Below are positions 35,722 through 45,222 of a stretch of DNA of 64,000 nt, in pieces. Origin of the DNA: Laspinema palackyanum D2a (GTDB lineage Bacteria > Cyanobacteriota > Cyanobacteriia > Cyanobacteriales > Laspinemataceae). The notes under the pieces were generated by a model. The model ran no database searches. It was not told the origin of the DNA and saw nothing but the letters and a program-made list of their open reading frames with translations. Positions within the stretch are counted from its first letter, which is position 1. Each line of letters starts with the position of its first letter. The stretch lies in NCBI GenBank assembly GCA_025370845.1, contig JAMXFF010000011.1:93373-157372 (forward strand). The letters are read 5' to 3'. The position numbers and the translations under genes were made by a program.

Positions 35722-36579
35722 TTATCCTTGATCCGGGTTCTCCAGTTCCAGCTTAGGTAATTCCTGCAATTCCTGTAACTCCTGCAACTCCTGCAACTCC
35801 TGCAACTCCAGGGGTTCCACCTCAACTTCTTGGGGTGTACTCAGTTTCTCCAACTCCGGCAAGGCTAACAGTTCAGGCTCTTTCTCCTCAATGACAACCG
35901 GCATTTGCAGGGGTTGGGGCGTCTCCACAAAACAACTAGCCAGGGGCAGAGCCCGCTCCAAGTCATCCAGGGGCCTGGGAATCACCATCACCGAGGTCAA
36001 TTCTCCAATTCGTTCGGCTTCAAACATCCCCGCTTCCACCGCGACTACCACATTGGCTACAGTGCCTCGGATAATCACCGTGCATAACCCGTCGCCAATC
36101 TTTTCATAGCCCGTTAAATCCACATCAGCGGACTTGAGCATAGCATCGGCTGCCCCTACCAACGCTGGAAATCCTCGGGTTTCCACCAGTCCGATCGCTT
36201 GATTGGTCGGGCGTCCGTGATTGCCTTGGGCCAAATCCATCAACCGCGCACCGATGGGGAGGATGGCTTCCAAATTTGCCAAGGGACGCGGTATAACCAG
36301 CTTAGAAACCTCTTGACCAAACTTTTCGGCCGTTTCCGCACCGGCTTCTACAGCCAAGCGCACATCCGCCGTTTTGCCCCGGACCACTGCCGTACAGTGA
36401 CCGCCTCCTATTTTTTCAAATCCAACTAAAATCACCCCCGCAGATTTGAGCATCATATCTGCACAGCCCACGATCGCCGGGAAACTTTGGGTCGATACTA
36501 AACCCAAAGCTAAATCCTGAAGGTCGTGACTGCGAGTTTTTTGCTCGCGCTTTACCAGTCCTACATCCCGTCTTTCCAT
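35722..36579 (-). CDS. ccmO: Carboxysome shell protein CcmO (two tandem BMC domains)
   Basis: About 285 residues and the last gene of the carboxysome operon. Two bacterial-microcompartment domains lie in tandem: the first opens LALGLVSTQSFPAIVGCADM, the second AIGLVETRGFPALVGAADAM. Each has the typical GxxxAVxRGxxAxVxxAVEAG segment and ends VIPRPLxxLE. In beta-carboxysomes CcmO is needed for shell assembly. The C-terminal ~60 residues are extra: Glu/Pro-rich, with a run of LQE triplets (LQELQELQELQELQEL, DNA about 35755-35810). I chose ATG 36579 because GAGAGAGG lies just upstream; a GTG at 36615 would add 12 residues. Confidence 0.93.
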   Translation of the reverse strand: MERRDVGLVKREQKTRSHDLQDLALGLVSTQSFPAIVGCADMMLKSAGVILVGFEKIGGGHCTAVVRGKTADVRLAVEAGAETAEKFGQEVSKLVIPRPLANLEAILPIGARLMDLAQGNHGRPTNQAIGLVETRGFPALVGAADAMLKSADVDLTGYEKIGDGLCTVIIRGTVANVVVAVEAGMFEAERIGELTSVMVIPRPLDDLERALPLASCFVETPQPLQMPVVIEEKEPELLALPELEKLSTPQEVEVEPLELQELQELQELQELQELPKLELENPDQG

Positions 36580-36691
36580 CTTGCCTCTCTCCCTCAAACA
36601 TGACCGAGGTCCCACATTAGCTGAGGGTGTCGGTTCTCGATTTCTTCACCTGATCTCAAACGTAACATGGGAAATTTAATAGGGGCTAAAT

Positions 36692-37384
36692 CTAATCCTC
36701 TGGGATAGGTTGGATGGGGTGTTGTTTATGGGGAAACAAGGTTTGCATCAATTGGTTGAGGTGCGCTTGTCCATAGACATAAGCGGGAGAGGATGGAACC
36801 CCTGGCTGCTCTGGGGGTGTCGCCGCAGGTTCGGCACCATTGCCATTACTGCTGATGGGTTGCGATCGCTCCGGAGTCGGACTCGGAGTCGGAGGTTCCG
36901 GCTCAGATGCAGCCGCCGGTTCTGGGGGTTGGGGCGGATCTGGTGGGACCGGATCCGGGGCGATGGGGTTGGGACCCGTAGGGGATACCGGATCGGGCTC
37001 AGGAGCAGGGGTGTTCTCCCCATCGATCCATTGACGACTTTCGTCCCCGAGTAAGGAACCGGGGGCAATCACTTCATTGGATGCAATGGTGGGATGCAGT
37101 AACGTCGTAGAGCTACCGATGCAAGCATGGGTACCAATTTTGCCAGTTCCGATCGCCAGGACTCCAGCACCGAGGGTCGCCCCTTCTTCAATAATCAGAT
37201 TGCCTTGACAGGCTTGCAGAATGGAACCCATGCCAATGCAGACACCAGCGGCGATCTCGATGCGAGTACCTGGAGATGCCTGGAGGATGACTCCCGAGGC
37301 GATCGAGGCACCTTCATCAATGGTGACATCGCCACTCATATAAATATTGGGATTCCGATTGGGTTGCAGTGGCGGCAAATACAT
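36692..37384 (-). CDS. ccmN: Carboxysome assembly protein CcmN
   Basis: A 230-residue adaptor between the CcmM-Rubisco core and the CcmK shell. Residues about 10-115 form a left-handed beta-helix of hexapeptide repeats (IDEGASIASGVIL, IEEGATLGAGVLAIGTGKIG). A long Pro/Glu-rich linker (about 120-200) leads to the C-terminal encapsulation peptide, an amphipathic helix seen as VYGQAHLNQLMQTLFPHKQ. This layout is exactly that of known CcmN. An AAAGG ribosome binding site lies upstream of the ATG. It follows ccmM in the operon with a 236-bp gap. Confidence 0.95.
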   Translation of the reverse strand: MYLPPLQPNRNPNIYMSGDVTIDEGASIASGVILQASPGTRIEIAAGVCIGMGSILQACQGNLIIEEGATLGAGVLAIGTGKIGTHACIGSSTTLLHPTIASNEVIAPGSLLGDESRQWIDGENTPAPEPDPVSPTGPNPIAPDPVPPDPPQPPEPAAASEPEPPTPSPTPERSQPISSNGNGAEPAATPPEQPGVPSSPAYVYGQAHLNQLMQTLFPHKQHPIQPIPED

Positions 37385-37620
37385 GGGAAATGGAACCTTT
37401 AAAGGTCGGACGATCTCGATTTTTCCCCTCCGGTCATCTCCGGTATGGGGAAGGGTTGGGAAACGAGAGGTGGACAGCCCAAGTTTACGGAGGAGTCAAG
37501 ATGCGATGCGATCGCCTCTCTCCCTAACTCCGAGGGCGGATTGCCACAGAATGCAACGACTGCTGGGCATCCACTCAACCCCCTGGGCTTTTGGGCCACC
37601 CCCTGACGCTTCCCTGCACA

Positions 37621-39261
37621 CTAGGGTCGTTGGACGATCGTTTCCACCACGCGCCGCTTGGCTTTCGGGTCAATTCCAATGAGGCGAACATATTCCCCGG
37701 CATATTGACGCATAAACCCTTCCACCGCCGCGAGGGCTTGGGATGGATTTTGAGTGTCAATGGCACCACAGCTTTCCCAGGACCCGTTGTTAAAGCGCCG
37801 CTTATTGACGTGCTCGGCACCTAGGCGAAATCCTTGGCTGAGGATTTGACGCACCATGTCAGCAACTCCCTGATCTAGGTTACCCGAGCCACCAGAGGGG
37901 GCGCTATTATAGCTGCTGCTGTAGGTTTGCCCTGCGGAGGATGGGCGACCGTTGCCATTGGTGGCGACGGTTTCGTTGGGGCGTTGGATGATGGTTTCGA
38001 CCACCCGCCGTTTGGCTTTCGGGTCAATCCCAATCAAGCGGACATATTCCCCTTGATGTTCTTTCAAGCAATTGACTAATTCTGCCAGCACCTGGGATTC
38101 ATTTTTGCTTTCAATCGGAGCACAGCTTTTCCAGGAGCCGGTCCGGAAGCGTCGCTCATCCACGTACTCCGTGCCCAGACGCAATCCTTGAGTCAGGATG
38201 TGATGGACTTGCTCGGCTAATTCTGTGGGCAGTCCACCGCCGTTCCCCGCCGGTGCACTGTAGCTGCTGGGGCTGTGACTGGGGCGATAGGAGCTGTTGC
38301 CGTTGCCGTTGCTGCTGGAGACTTGACCGTTTGGGCGTTGGACGATGGTTTCCAGGACCCGGCGTTTGGCTTTGGCATCGATGCCAATTAAGCGGACATA
38401 TTCGCCACGATGTTCAGCTAAACATTGTTCTAGGGAGGAGATGACTTCCGAGAGGTTTTTGCTTTCAATCGGAGCACAACTTTGCCAGGATCCCATACGG
38501 AAGCGGCGCTCATCCACGTGTTCGGTACCGATCCGATATCCACCGGCTAGGAGATCTCGGACTTGGGAGATTGCTTCTTGAGTGATGGTCATAGTCTCTT
38601 GTTTAGTAGCGTTGCCATTAGAACTTACAGCGCCTGGGGTTTCATTGCGGATCTCCAGAACGCAGGCTTTGTCTTCCACACAGTGATATCCGCTGCGTAA
38701 GGCTTCGTTGATGCCGAGGACATGGGTGGCGAATTTGGTATCCGTCTCTGTCACATTTGGCAAGCGATCGGCCTGTTGCTGGTTGGTAATGATTGCTCCA
38801 GACGGAATGTATTTGCCTGGGGGAATTTCCACATCTTGAATTAGGGCGTGCATCATCACGATACAGCCCTTGCCGACTCTGGCATTAAAGACGGTGGAAC
38901 GAAAGCCGATAAAACAGCTATCCCCGACATAGGCGGGACCGTGAATTAAGGCCATGTGGGCGATCGAACAATTTTTTCCGATCCACACGGAATAGGGATT
39001 GTTGTCATCTCCGACGACTCTTCCTGCATCGAGTCCGTGAATCACCACGCCATCTTGGATGTTGCTATACTCTCCGATGGAAAAGGGGGTGCCTTCATCA
39101 GCCCGGATTGAGGTACCTGGGGCAACCAAGACATGAGCACCAACCCGCACATCCCCAATCATGTTAGAGAAGGAATGAACGTAGGCGGTTTTGTGGATCT
39201 GAGGCTCGGCCATATTTTTTGACCAAGGGGTTGGCGGAGCCGCCTTGCTGCGGACTACCAT
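37621..39261 (-). CDS. ccmM: Carboxysome scaffold CcmM: gamma-carbonic anhydrase domain plus three SSUL modules
   Basis: A 546-residue protein that condenses Rubisco in the carboxysome. Residues about 20-205 are the gamma-carbonic anhydrase domain; the zinc ligands His75, His102 and His107 and the Cys194/Cys200 pair of the active Thermosynechococcus form are all present. Three Rubisco small-subunit-like modules follow (about 225-310, 345-428, 465-546), joined by Ser/Gly/Asn-rich linkers. SSUL1 has Cys262/Cys280 and SSUL2 Cys380/Cys398, matching the redox pair of Synechococcus CcmM; SSUL3 has only Cys498. Met224, preceded by AAGAGA, could start the short M35 form. The start [16 protein letters not shown] matches known CcmM proteins. 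Confidence 0.97.
   Translation of the reverse strand: MVVRSKAAPPTPWSKNMAEPQIHKTAYVHSFSNMIGDVRVGAHVLVAPGTSIRADEGTPFSIGEYSNIQDGVVIHGLDAGRVVGDDNNPYSVWIGKNCSIAHMALIHGPAYVGDSCFIGFRSTVFNARVGKGCIVMMHALIQDVEIPPGKYIPSGAIITNQQQADRLPNVTETDTKFATHVLGINEALRSGYHCVEDKACVLEIRNETPGAVSSNGNATKQETMTITQEAISQVRDLLAGGYRIGTEHVDERRFRMGSWQSCAPIESKNLSEVISSLEQCLAEHRGEYVRLIGIDAKAKRRVLETIVQRPNGQVSSSNGNGNSSYRPSHSPSSYSAPAGNGGGLPTELAEQVHHILTQGLRLGTEYVDERRFRTGSWKSCAPIESKNESQVLAELVNCLKEHQGEYVRLIGIDPKAKRRVVETIIQRPNETVATNGNGRPSSAGQTYSSSYNSAPSGGSGNLDQGVADMVRQILSQGFRLGAEHVNKRRFNNGSWESCGAIDTQNPSQALAAVEGFMRQYAGEYVRLIGIDPKAKRRVVETIVQRP
38580..38605 (-). promoter_or_regulatory. Probable internal translation start of the short CcmM form (M35)
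   Basis: ATG at 38592 (Met224 of Ccm[12 protein letters not shown]) lies just before SSUL1. Reading the minus strand, AACAAGAGACT precedes it, with AAGAGA as a fair ribosome binding site at proper spacing. Synechococcus ccmM uses an internal site in the equivalent place to make M35. The product here would be about 323 residues. Confidence 0.6.
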
Positions 39262-39491
39262 AACTGAATTACTCCTTCCTGTATGCGACTAGAATCGGCG
39301 TCAGACATTCAGAATTCAGAATTCGTTGGACGGAGGTTACAGAGGCTTACGTCACGTCTGTCCCGTCGTCCGCTGTGCGATCGCACAAGTTAGGCGAATC
39401 GTCCCTAAATTCTGACTCCTGACGCCTGACTCCACACCGAATGCGATCGCTGGCGTTGGTCTGTTTTGTCTATACTGACTAACGAAACTGA

Positions 39492-39800
39492 CTAACGAAA
39501 GCGATCGGTTTCTTTTTTGCTGTAAAGAGTGCGATTTTCAACATTCACCGTGTCTACGATCGCAATGACTGCCGCGTCCACGGGACGCTCGTCACTACGG
39601 ATGACCTGCCTTGCTGCACTACCGAGGGTGACTAATACCCATTCCCCTACACCGGCCCCTACATTATCCGCAGCGACTTCGTATTTGGGGAGGAGTTGTC
39701 CTTCCTCATCGATTAATTGCAACAGGAGTAATTTAACCCCTTGCAGATTTGGATCCTTTTGCGTACTGACGACGCTACCGCGAACTTGGGCAAGTTGCAT
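39492..39800 (-). CDS. ccmL: Carboxysome vertex protein CcmL
   Basis: A 102-residue protein of the EutN/CcmL family that forms pentamers closing the icosahedral shell corners. It starts MQLAQVRGSVVSTQKDPNLQ and has the family core VGAGVGEWVLVTLGSAARQV, ending in an AIVDTVNV strand and charged tail. Length is standard. It lies between ccmK1 (14 bp upstream) and ccmM. Confidence 0.96.
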   Translation of the reverse strand: MQLAQVRGSVVSTQKDPNLQGVKLLLLQLIDEEGQLLPKYEVAADNVGAGVGEWVLVTLGSAARQVIRSDERPVDAAVIAIVDTVNVENRTLYSKKETDRFR

Positions 39801-39814
39801 GATTTACACTCAAT

Positions 39815-40150
39815 TTATCGGCTTAAACGAATGCCTGTGGTGCTTTCCCGGAATTGCTCCACCGCTTCGGTGTAGCGAATCGGGAGGACATACTCTAGGT
39901 TCTCATGAGGACGGGCAATGATGTGGGTAGACAAGACTTGTCCACCATTAACTCGTCTGACATTTTCCACGGCTGCACCGACGGAGGCTTGCACTTCCGA
40001 GACATCTCCGCGCACGATGACGGTGACGCGACCGCTTCCAATTTTTTCATATCCGACTAAGGTGACCCGAGCGGCTTTCACCATAGCATCTGCTGCTTCT
40101 ACGACTGCGGGGAACCCTAGGGTTTCTACCATTCCAACTGCAATTGACAT
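39815..40150 (-). CDS. ccmK1: Carboxysome shell hexamer protein CcmK1
   Basis: About 111 residues, a single BMC domain that forms hexameric shell tiles. It begins [20 protein letters not shown] and has the pore-lining KIGSGRVT segment and the [19 protein letters not shown] motif. The C-terminal tail ([12 protein letters not shown]) is longer than in its neighbour, which is the usual K1-K2 difference. I chose ATG 40150, with GGGAG nine bases upstream, over an ATG five codons earlier. It lies 93 bp after ccmK2 and directly before ccmL. Confidence 0.94.
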   Translation of the reverse strand: MSIAVGMVETLGFPAVVEAADAMVKAARVTLVGYEKIGSGRVTVIVRGDVSEVQASVGAAVENVRRVNGGQVLSTHIIARPHENLEYVLPIRYTEAVEQFRESTTGIRLSR

Positions 40151-40243
40151 GAACTTTACTCCCAACCTTAATGGTGATATTTGCTGTGCTGCGTCAATGA
40201 CGCTGTGTTTCGGTCCAATTCAGAACGGTGGTCCTGAATGGTG

Positions 40244-40555
40244 TTAATAGGTGCGGAACTGCTCGACGGCTTCGGTGTACCGGATCGGCAGCACATATTC
40301 TAGGTTCTCATGAGGACGCGCAATAATGTGGGTGGAGACAACTTCTCCACCATTAACACGCTTGACTGATTCGACCCCAGCCGAGACGGAGGCTTGCACT
40401 TCCGATACGTCTCCGCGCACGATTACGGTTACGCGAGCGCTGCCGATTTTTTCATATCCCACAAGGGTTACGCGGGCGGCTTTTACCATCGCGTCAGCCG
40501 CTTCTACCACGGCTGGGAAGCCCCGGGTTTCAATCATTCCCACTGCTATAGGCAT
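40244..40555 (-). CDS. ccmK2: Carboxysome shell hexamer protein CcmK2
   Basis: A 103-residue BMC-domain protein and the first gene of the operon. It begins [20 protein letters not shown], with [20 protein letters not shown] as the pore and side-chain region, and ends FRTY. It is about 90% identical to the next gene over the first 100 residues, so the two come from duplication. CcmK2 is normally the main shell facet protein. Confidence 0.95.
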   Translation of the reverse strand: MPIAVGMIETRGFPAVVEAADAMVKAARVTLVGYEKIGSARVTVIVRGDVSEVQASVSAGVESVKRVNGGEVVSTHIIARPHENLEYVLPIRYTEAVEQFRTY

Positions 40556-41332
40556 TTCTTCTGTCTCCTAAATGGATGAGTCGGTGTAATTCAATCTAAG
40601 CTGCGATCGTTAGGCGATCGGTATTCCCGAACGTTTTCAGTTATCGTAAAGCTATCCTCTTCCTTTATCAAGAATAGGTGAATCTTGTATCCCTTGACAA
40701 TATAAATAATAATCATGTTCACAAATAAAAGTAATTAGAAAAACTAATGCTTTAAAGAAAATTAATATTTTATTAATAAAATTAATGCTCCAATGGGAAA
40801 GGAGTTCGACCGAGAGGGGCCAGGAGTGCTGAAGGGGCTGCGATCGCATCAGGGATCCGTCCCACTTGAGGGGGTCTAACTGCGGATCAAGATCCCTGCA
40901 CTGAACCGAATCAACGGAGTCGCCTAGGGTTGATCCCGGCACTGTTGTCACGGCCCTCCCGGAGGTCACAATGGCTCCGTTGCGACGAACCGTACCCTCG
41001 TCTCGCCTTCACCGTCGATCGCCCAGGGTTCCTCCGCAATTGTGCCCAAATCTTCCATGATTGACAGGGGGAACCGTTGCCCCGGGACGGTGCGATCGCC
41101 CCTTGAACCCCCTTGATCGGCGAGCAGTCCGTAAATTTTCCGATGGGAAACAGCCGAATCCTGCTCCCGCGTCTGCCGTTTTAGGCCGACATCTAGCGGG
41201 TCAACCTACCTCGAAAAACTCACAGATCAACCCCTTATAGATCTGCCTTAACCACCCCTTTTTCTGATGAACCCGACTGAACATAAAAAGACGGGTGCTC
41301 GTTAATTTAATCGCTTGATATCAAGGAATATT
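40556..41332. promoter_or_regulatory. Divergent control region of the ccm operon and the ndhF4-type operon
   Basis: 777 bases. It must hold the promoters of both carbon-uptake operons. The ccmK2 side has an AT-rich stretch (40680-40790). Palindromes seen are GGGATCCGTCCC with a nearby GGATCAAGATCC (about 40852-40895) and TTGATATCAA (41315-41324) just before the ndhF start. LysR regulators such as CcmR/NdhR and CmpR control these genes in model strains; I cannot assign their sites with confidence. Confidence 0.5.
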
Positions 41333-43192
41333 ATGATGAATCAGTTGCTCGTCCAAACGAGTTGGTGGGTTCCTTTATATAGCTTACTCGGCGCAATTAT
41401 CACCCTCCCCTGGTCGTCGGCGATCGTCCGACGCACGGGACCGAGACCCGGTGCTTACATCAACCTTCTCGCCACCATTGTGGCCTTTATTCATGGGGGA
41501 TTCTTATTTAGAGCCACCTGGGGTCACGGCCCGGAATTCCTCATCATCAATTGGCTCAATACCGGAGATTTAGATCTTTCCTTTGTCCTAGAAATCTCCC
41601 AAATGAGCACCGGCGCAATGGAATCAATCACGGGATTGAGTCTGGTTGCCCAAGTTTACGCCCTAGGGTACATGGAAAAAGACTGGTCTTTAGCCCGGTT
41701 TTTTGGCCTGATGGGATTTTTTGAAGCAGCGATGAGTGGTCTAGCCATTAGTAACTCCTTATTTTTGAGTTACGCCTTACTGGAAATGCTGACTCTTTCC
41801 ACCTACTTAATTGTCGGATTCTGGTACGCGCAACCCTTAGTTGTCACTGCGGCGCGAGATGCCTTCTTAACCAAACGGGTGGGAGATATTTTATTACTCA
41901 TGGGGGTGGTTAGTGTTGGTACCCTAGCCGGTAGCTTCAACTTTGCCGATATCGAAGTTTGGGCCGAAACTGCCGAACTTTCCCCAATGGTGGCGAACTT
42001 CTTAGGATTAACCTTAATCGCCGGTCCTATTGGCAAATGTGCTCAATTTCCCTTGCACCTGTGGTTGGATGAGGCGATGGAAGGACCCAATCCGGCCTCC
42101 TTACTCCGCAATTCCCTGGTGGTGAGTTGCGGCGCTTATATCCTGATTAAACTCTCCCCGGTGGTGTCCCTTTCCCCCCTGGCGGAAACGACTTTAATCG
42201 TGGTGGGGACGATGACGGCGATCGGCGCTTCTTTAGTAGCGATCGCCCAAATCGATATTAAACGCACCCTCTCCCACTCCACCAGCGCCTTCTTAGGATT
42301 AGTCTTTATCGCCGTGGGGATGCAGCACGTCGATGTCGCCCTGTTGTTGCTCCTCACCCATGCGATCGCCAAGGCCCTCCTATTTACCAGCATTGGTTCC
42401 ATCATCCTCACCACCAGCAACCAAAACATCACCGAAATGGGTGGATTATGGTCCAAAATGCCCGCTACCACCCTTGCCTTTGTCGTCGGGAGTGCCGGGA
42501 CGATCGCCCTCATCCCCCTCGGGAACTTTTGGGCAATGGAACGCTGGGTCAACGGATTTTGGAGCGTTCCCTGGTGGCTGTTACTCCTGCTGATCGTCTT
42601 TAACGGCTTAACCGCCCTTAACTTAACCCGCGTCTTCTGTCTCGTCTTCCTCGGTCCAACCCAACCCAAAACCCGTCGTGCACCGGAAGTTCCTTGGCCG
42701 ATGGCCCTCCCAATGGTCAGCTTAACCATCGTCACCCTGCTGGTTCCCCTGATGCTCCAACATTGGCAACTCTTGCTCAGTTGGGCAGGGCCTTGGGCCA
42801 GAACAGGTCCAGATCCGGCAGTCTTTGACTTGCCCTTGGTGGTCATCTCCGGTATTGTCGGCTGTATTGTCGGGGGAATGCTTTATCTCAACCCCAACCG
42901 CACCGAACCTGTCCAACTCCCCTGGAAACCGTTGCAAGACCTGTTTGCTTATGACTTTTACATCGATAAGCTGTACCGAGTCACCGTGGTGTTAGCGGTA
43001 GAACAGTTTTCCCGCTTCACTGCTTGGATAGACCGCTACTTTGTCGATGGACTGGTCAACTTGGTGGGTTTAGCCACGGTATTCAGTGGTCAAGGCTTAA
43101 AATATACCGTTCCGGGCGGGTCTCAACTCTATGTTTTGACCATTCTCATTGGCGTTGCACTTTTAGGTCTGTTGATGAGTTCGTTGTTATAA
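41333..43192 (+). CDS. ndhF4: NDH-1 CO2-uptake complex subunit NdhF4-type (chain 5 family)
   Basis: About 619 residues with about 16 membrane segments, homologous to proton-pumping complex I subunit NuoL. It starts MMNQLLVQTSWWVPLYSLLG and carries the antiporter core (GLTLIAGPIGKCAQFPLHLW, LDEAMEGPNPASLLRN, with the LSHSTSAFLGLVFIAVGM region). The gene order F-D-Chp and the short CupB-type hydration protein downstream point to the constitutive NDH-1MS' (F4/D4/CupB) complex rather than F3/D3/CupA. I chose ATG 41333 with AAGGA upstream; the longer frame uses a TTG inside a palindrome. Confidence 0.88.
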   Translation: MMNQLLVQTSWWVPLYSLLGAIITLPWSSAIVRRTGPRPGAYINLLATIVAFIHGGFLFRATWGHGPEFLIINWLNTGDLDLSFVLEISQMSTGAMESITGLSLVAQVYALGYMEKDWSLARFFGLMGFFEAAMSGLAISNSLFLSYALLEMLTLSTYLIVGFWYAQPLVVTAARDAFLTKRVGDILLLMGVVSVGTLAGSFNFADIEVWAETAELSPMVANFLGLTLIAGPIGKCAQFPLHLWLDEAMEGPNPASLLRNSLVVSCGAYILIKLSPVVSLSPLAETTLIVVGTMTAIGASLVAIAQIDIKRTLSHSTSAFLGLVFIAVGMQHVDVALLLLLTHAIAKALLFTSIGSIILTTSNQNITEMGGLWSKMPATTLAFVVGSAGTIALIPLGNFWAMERWVNGFWSVPWWLLLLLIVFNGLTALNLTRVFCLVFLGPTQPKTRRAPEVPWPMALPMVSLTIVTLLVPLMLQHWQLLLSWAGPWARTGPDPAVFDLPLVVISGIVGCIVGGMLYLNPNRTEPVQLPWKPLQDLFAYDFYIDKLYRVTVVLAVEQFSRFTAWIDRYFVDGLVNLVGLATVFSGQGLKYTVPGGSQLYVLTILIGVALLGLLMSSLL

Positions 43193-43233
43193 ACCTGGGG
43201 ATTTACCCATATAGATAGCTTGAAGAGACCTCT

Positions 43234-43281
43234 CCCCTGTCTAGGGAAGGGGCTTTAAGACTCCCCCTTCCCTAGACAGGG
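43234..43281. repeat. 18-bp-arm inverted repeat between ndhF4 and ndhD4
   Basis: CCCCTGTCTAGGGAAGGGG (43234-43252) pairs with CCCCTTCCCTAGACAGGG (43264-43281) around an 11-base loop. This is the strongest hairpin in the window. It lies 42 bp past the ndhF4 stop and 232 bp before ndhD4; a degenerate CTCTACA repeat follows at about 43339-43372. Confidence 0.85.
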
Positions 43282-43512
43282 AAAGGGGCACCGGGGGTTA
43301 GGTCTCTTGAACAAATTCAGATGCTTCCCAGGACTTACGCAAATGTTGAGAATCGCCTCTACAATTTAGGGCGGCCTTGGAAAATAGGCTTAAATCAGGC
43401 CACATTTAGAAGAAAGATGTAAGTCAGGGGAGTGTGAAATCCCTCATGCTTTCAAACTCTCTCACCCCTTCCGTAATAGATTTCAGTTAAAAAGACCCTA
43501 TAGAAATTAGCG

Positions 43513-45054
43513 ATGCTGAGTGCTTTAATCTGGGTGCCGACGATTGGTGCCGCTGTTATTGGATTTTTCCCCAACCCGATGAACCCAAAGCGATCGCGTC
43601 AGATTGCCTTGGCGATCACCGCTGCCGCATTCATCTGGTCTCTGATTCTCGTCAGTCAATTTGACCCCACGGGAGTCGGATTACAATTCGAGGAAAATCT
43701 TCCTTGGCTAGAATATCTCGGGTTGAGCTACCGACTGGGATTAGATGGCTTATCCTTACCCTTAATCCTCTTAAATGGATTGCTCACCTTGATCGCCCTC
43801 TACAGTACCACCGAGGCGATTACCCGTCCGCGATTGTACTACGCCTTAATCTTGTTGCTGAATGCCGGTGTTGCTGGGGCATTCCTCGCCCAAGACTTAC
43901 TGCTGTTTTTCCTGTTCTATGAAGTCGAACTGATTCCCCTCTATCTCTTAATTGCCATTTGGGGAGGAGCAAGGCGGGGGTATGCCGCCACCAAGTTTTT
44001 ACTCTATACCGCTATTTCGGGGATTTTAATTCTGGCCTCATTTTTAGGCTTGGTTTGGCTGACCCATGCGGATAGCTTTGCCTATCAAGCCTTTGCCGGT
44101 GGGTCCCTGCCGTTAAAATCACAACAGCTTTTATTAGCCCCTTTATTAATCGGATTTGCCATCAAAACCCCGATTGTCCCCTTTCACACCTGGTTACCCG
44201 ATGCTCATGTGGAAGCTTCAACGCCGATTTCGGTGATGTTAGCCGGGGTATTGTTGAAGTTAGGAACTTATGGGTTGTTGCGCTTTGGAGTCGGTTTATT
44301 TCCCGATGCTTGGGCTTATTGGTCCCCTTGGTTAGCCACGGTGGCGGTGGTGAGCGTTCTGTATGGAGCCTTTAGCGCCATTTCCCAAACGGACATGAAA
44401 AAAATGGTGGCCTTTAGTTCGGTGGCCCACATGGGGTATATTCTCCTAGCTTGTGCGGCGAATACGCCGGTGAGCAACGTTGGCGCAGTGTTTCAAATGG
44501 TCAGCCACGGCTTGATTTCGGCGTTACTGTTCCTGTTGGTTGGGGTGGTTTACAAGAAAGCGGGGACTCGGGACTTGCGCGTGTTGCATGGGTTGTTGAA
44601 TCCAGAACGCGGGTTGCCGATGATTGGGTCCTTGATGGTGCTGGCGGTGATGGCGAGTGCGGGGATCCCGGGGATGGCCGGATTTATTGCGGAATTTATT
44701 ATTTTTCGCGGCAGTTTACCGATGTTTCCGGTGCAAACTCTGTTGTGTATGATTGGGACCGGGTTAACGGCGGTTTATTTCTTGTTGCTGATTAACCGGG
44801 CCTTTTTTGGTCGGTTGTCTGAGCAGGTGGTGAATTTGCCTCCGGTGCAGTGGTCCGATCGCATTCCGGCGATCGTCTTAGCGGTGATTGTGGTGATTTT
44901 AGGCTTGCTTCCCAGTGGTTTGGTTACCTATAGTGAAAACGACGCTACAGCCTTGAGTCGGCGAGGCCCTACTCTGAATGTCGTTACTCCCACGGAGGCG
45001 ATCGCCGTTTCCGCTCCCTCTCATCTCCCCACCCTCTTCTCCATCAATCCCTAA
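43513..45054 (+). CDS. ndhD4: NDH-1 CO2-uptake complex subunit NdhD4-type (chain 4 family)
   Basis: A 513-residue NuoM-like subunit with about 14 membrane segments. Motifs include FLFYEVELIPLYLLIAIWGG (glutamate in the membrane), GFAIKTPIVPFHTWLPDAHV and EASTPISVMLAGVLLKLGTY, all hallmarks of the NuoM/NdhD family. The C-terminal ~30 residues form a soluble, Pro/Ser-rich tail. It is the second gene of the F-D-Chp operon. Assignment to D4 rather than D3 rests on context; the family assignment is certain. No clear ribosome binding site precedes the ATG. Confidence 0.9.
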   Translation: MLSALIWVPTIGAAVIGFFPNPMNPKRSRQIALAITAAAFIWSLILVSQFDPTGVGLQFEENLPWLEYLGLSYRLGLDGLSLPLILLNGLLTLIALYSTTEAITRPRLYYALILLLNAGVAGAFLAQDLLLFFLFYEVELIPLYLLIAIWGGARRGYAATKFLLYTAISGILILASFLGLVWLTHADSFAYQAFAGGSLPLKSQQLLLAPLLIGFAIKTPIVPFHTWLPDAHVEASTPISVMLAGVLLKLGTYGLLRFGVGLFPDAWAYWSPWLATVAVVSVLYGAFSAISQTDMKKMVAFSSVAHMGYILLACAANTPVSNVGAVFQMVSHGLISALLFLLVGVVYKKAGTRDLRVLHGLLNPERGLPMIGSLMVLAVMASAGIPGMAGFIAEFIIFRGSLPMFPVQTLLCMIGTGLTAVYFLLLINRAFFGRLSEQVVNLPPVQWSDRIPAIVLAVIVVILGLLPSGLVTYSENDATALSRRGPTLNVVTPTEAIAVSAPSHLPTLFSINP

Positions 45055-45222
45055 ACTTTTCACCGACGGGTAGGGATGGAAATCCCTGCCGTCGGTTCTA
45101 ACTTCACCCCCCCAGGGGTTGTTTCCCCTCTGTTGGCCTGCCATGATATAAGGAAACAGAAATTAAAATTTGGCCCTATTAAATAATTTCCCTTGGCTAT
45201 TAATTTTAGGAGACCGTCGAAC

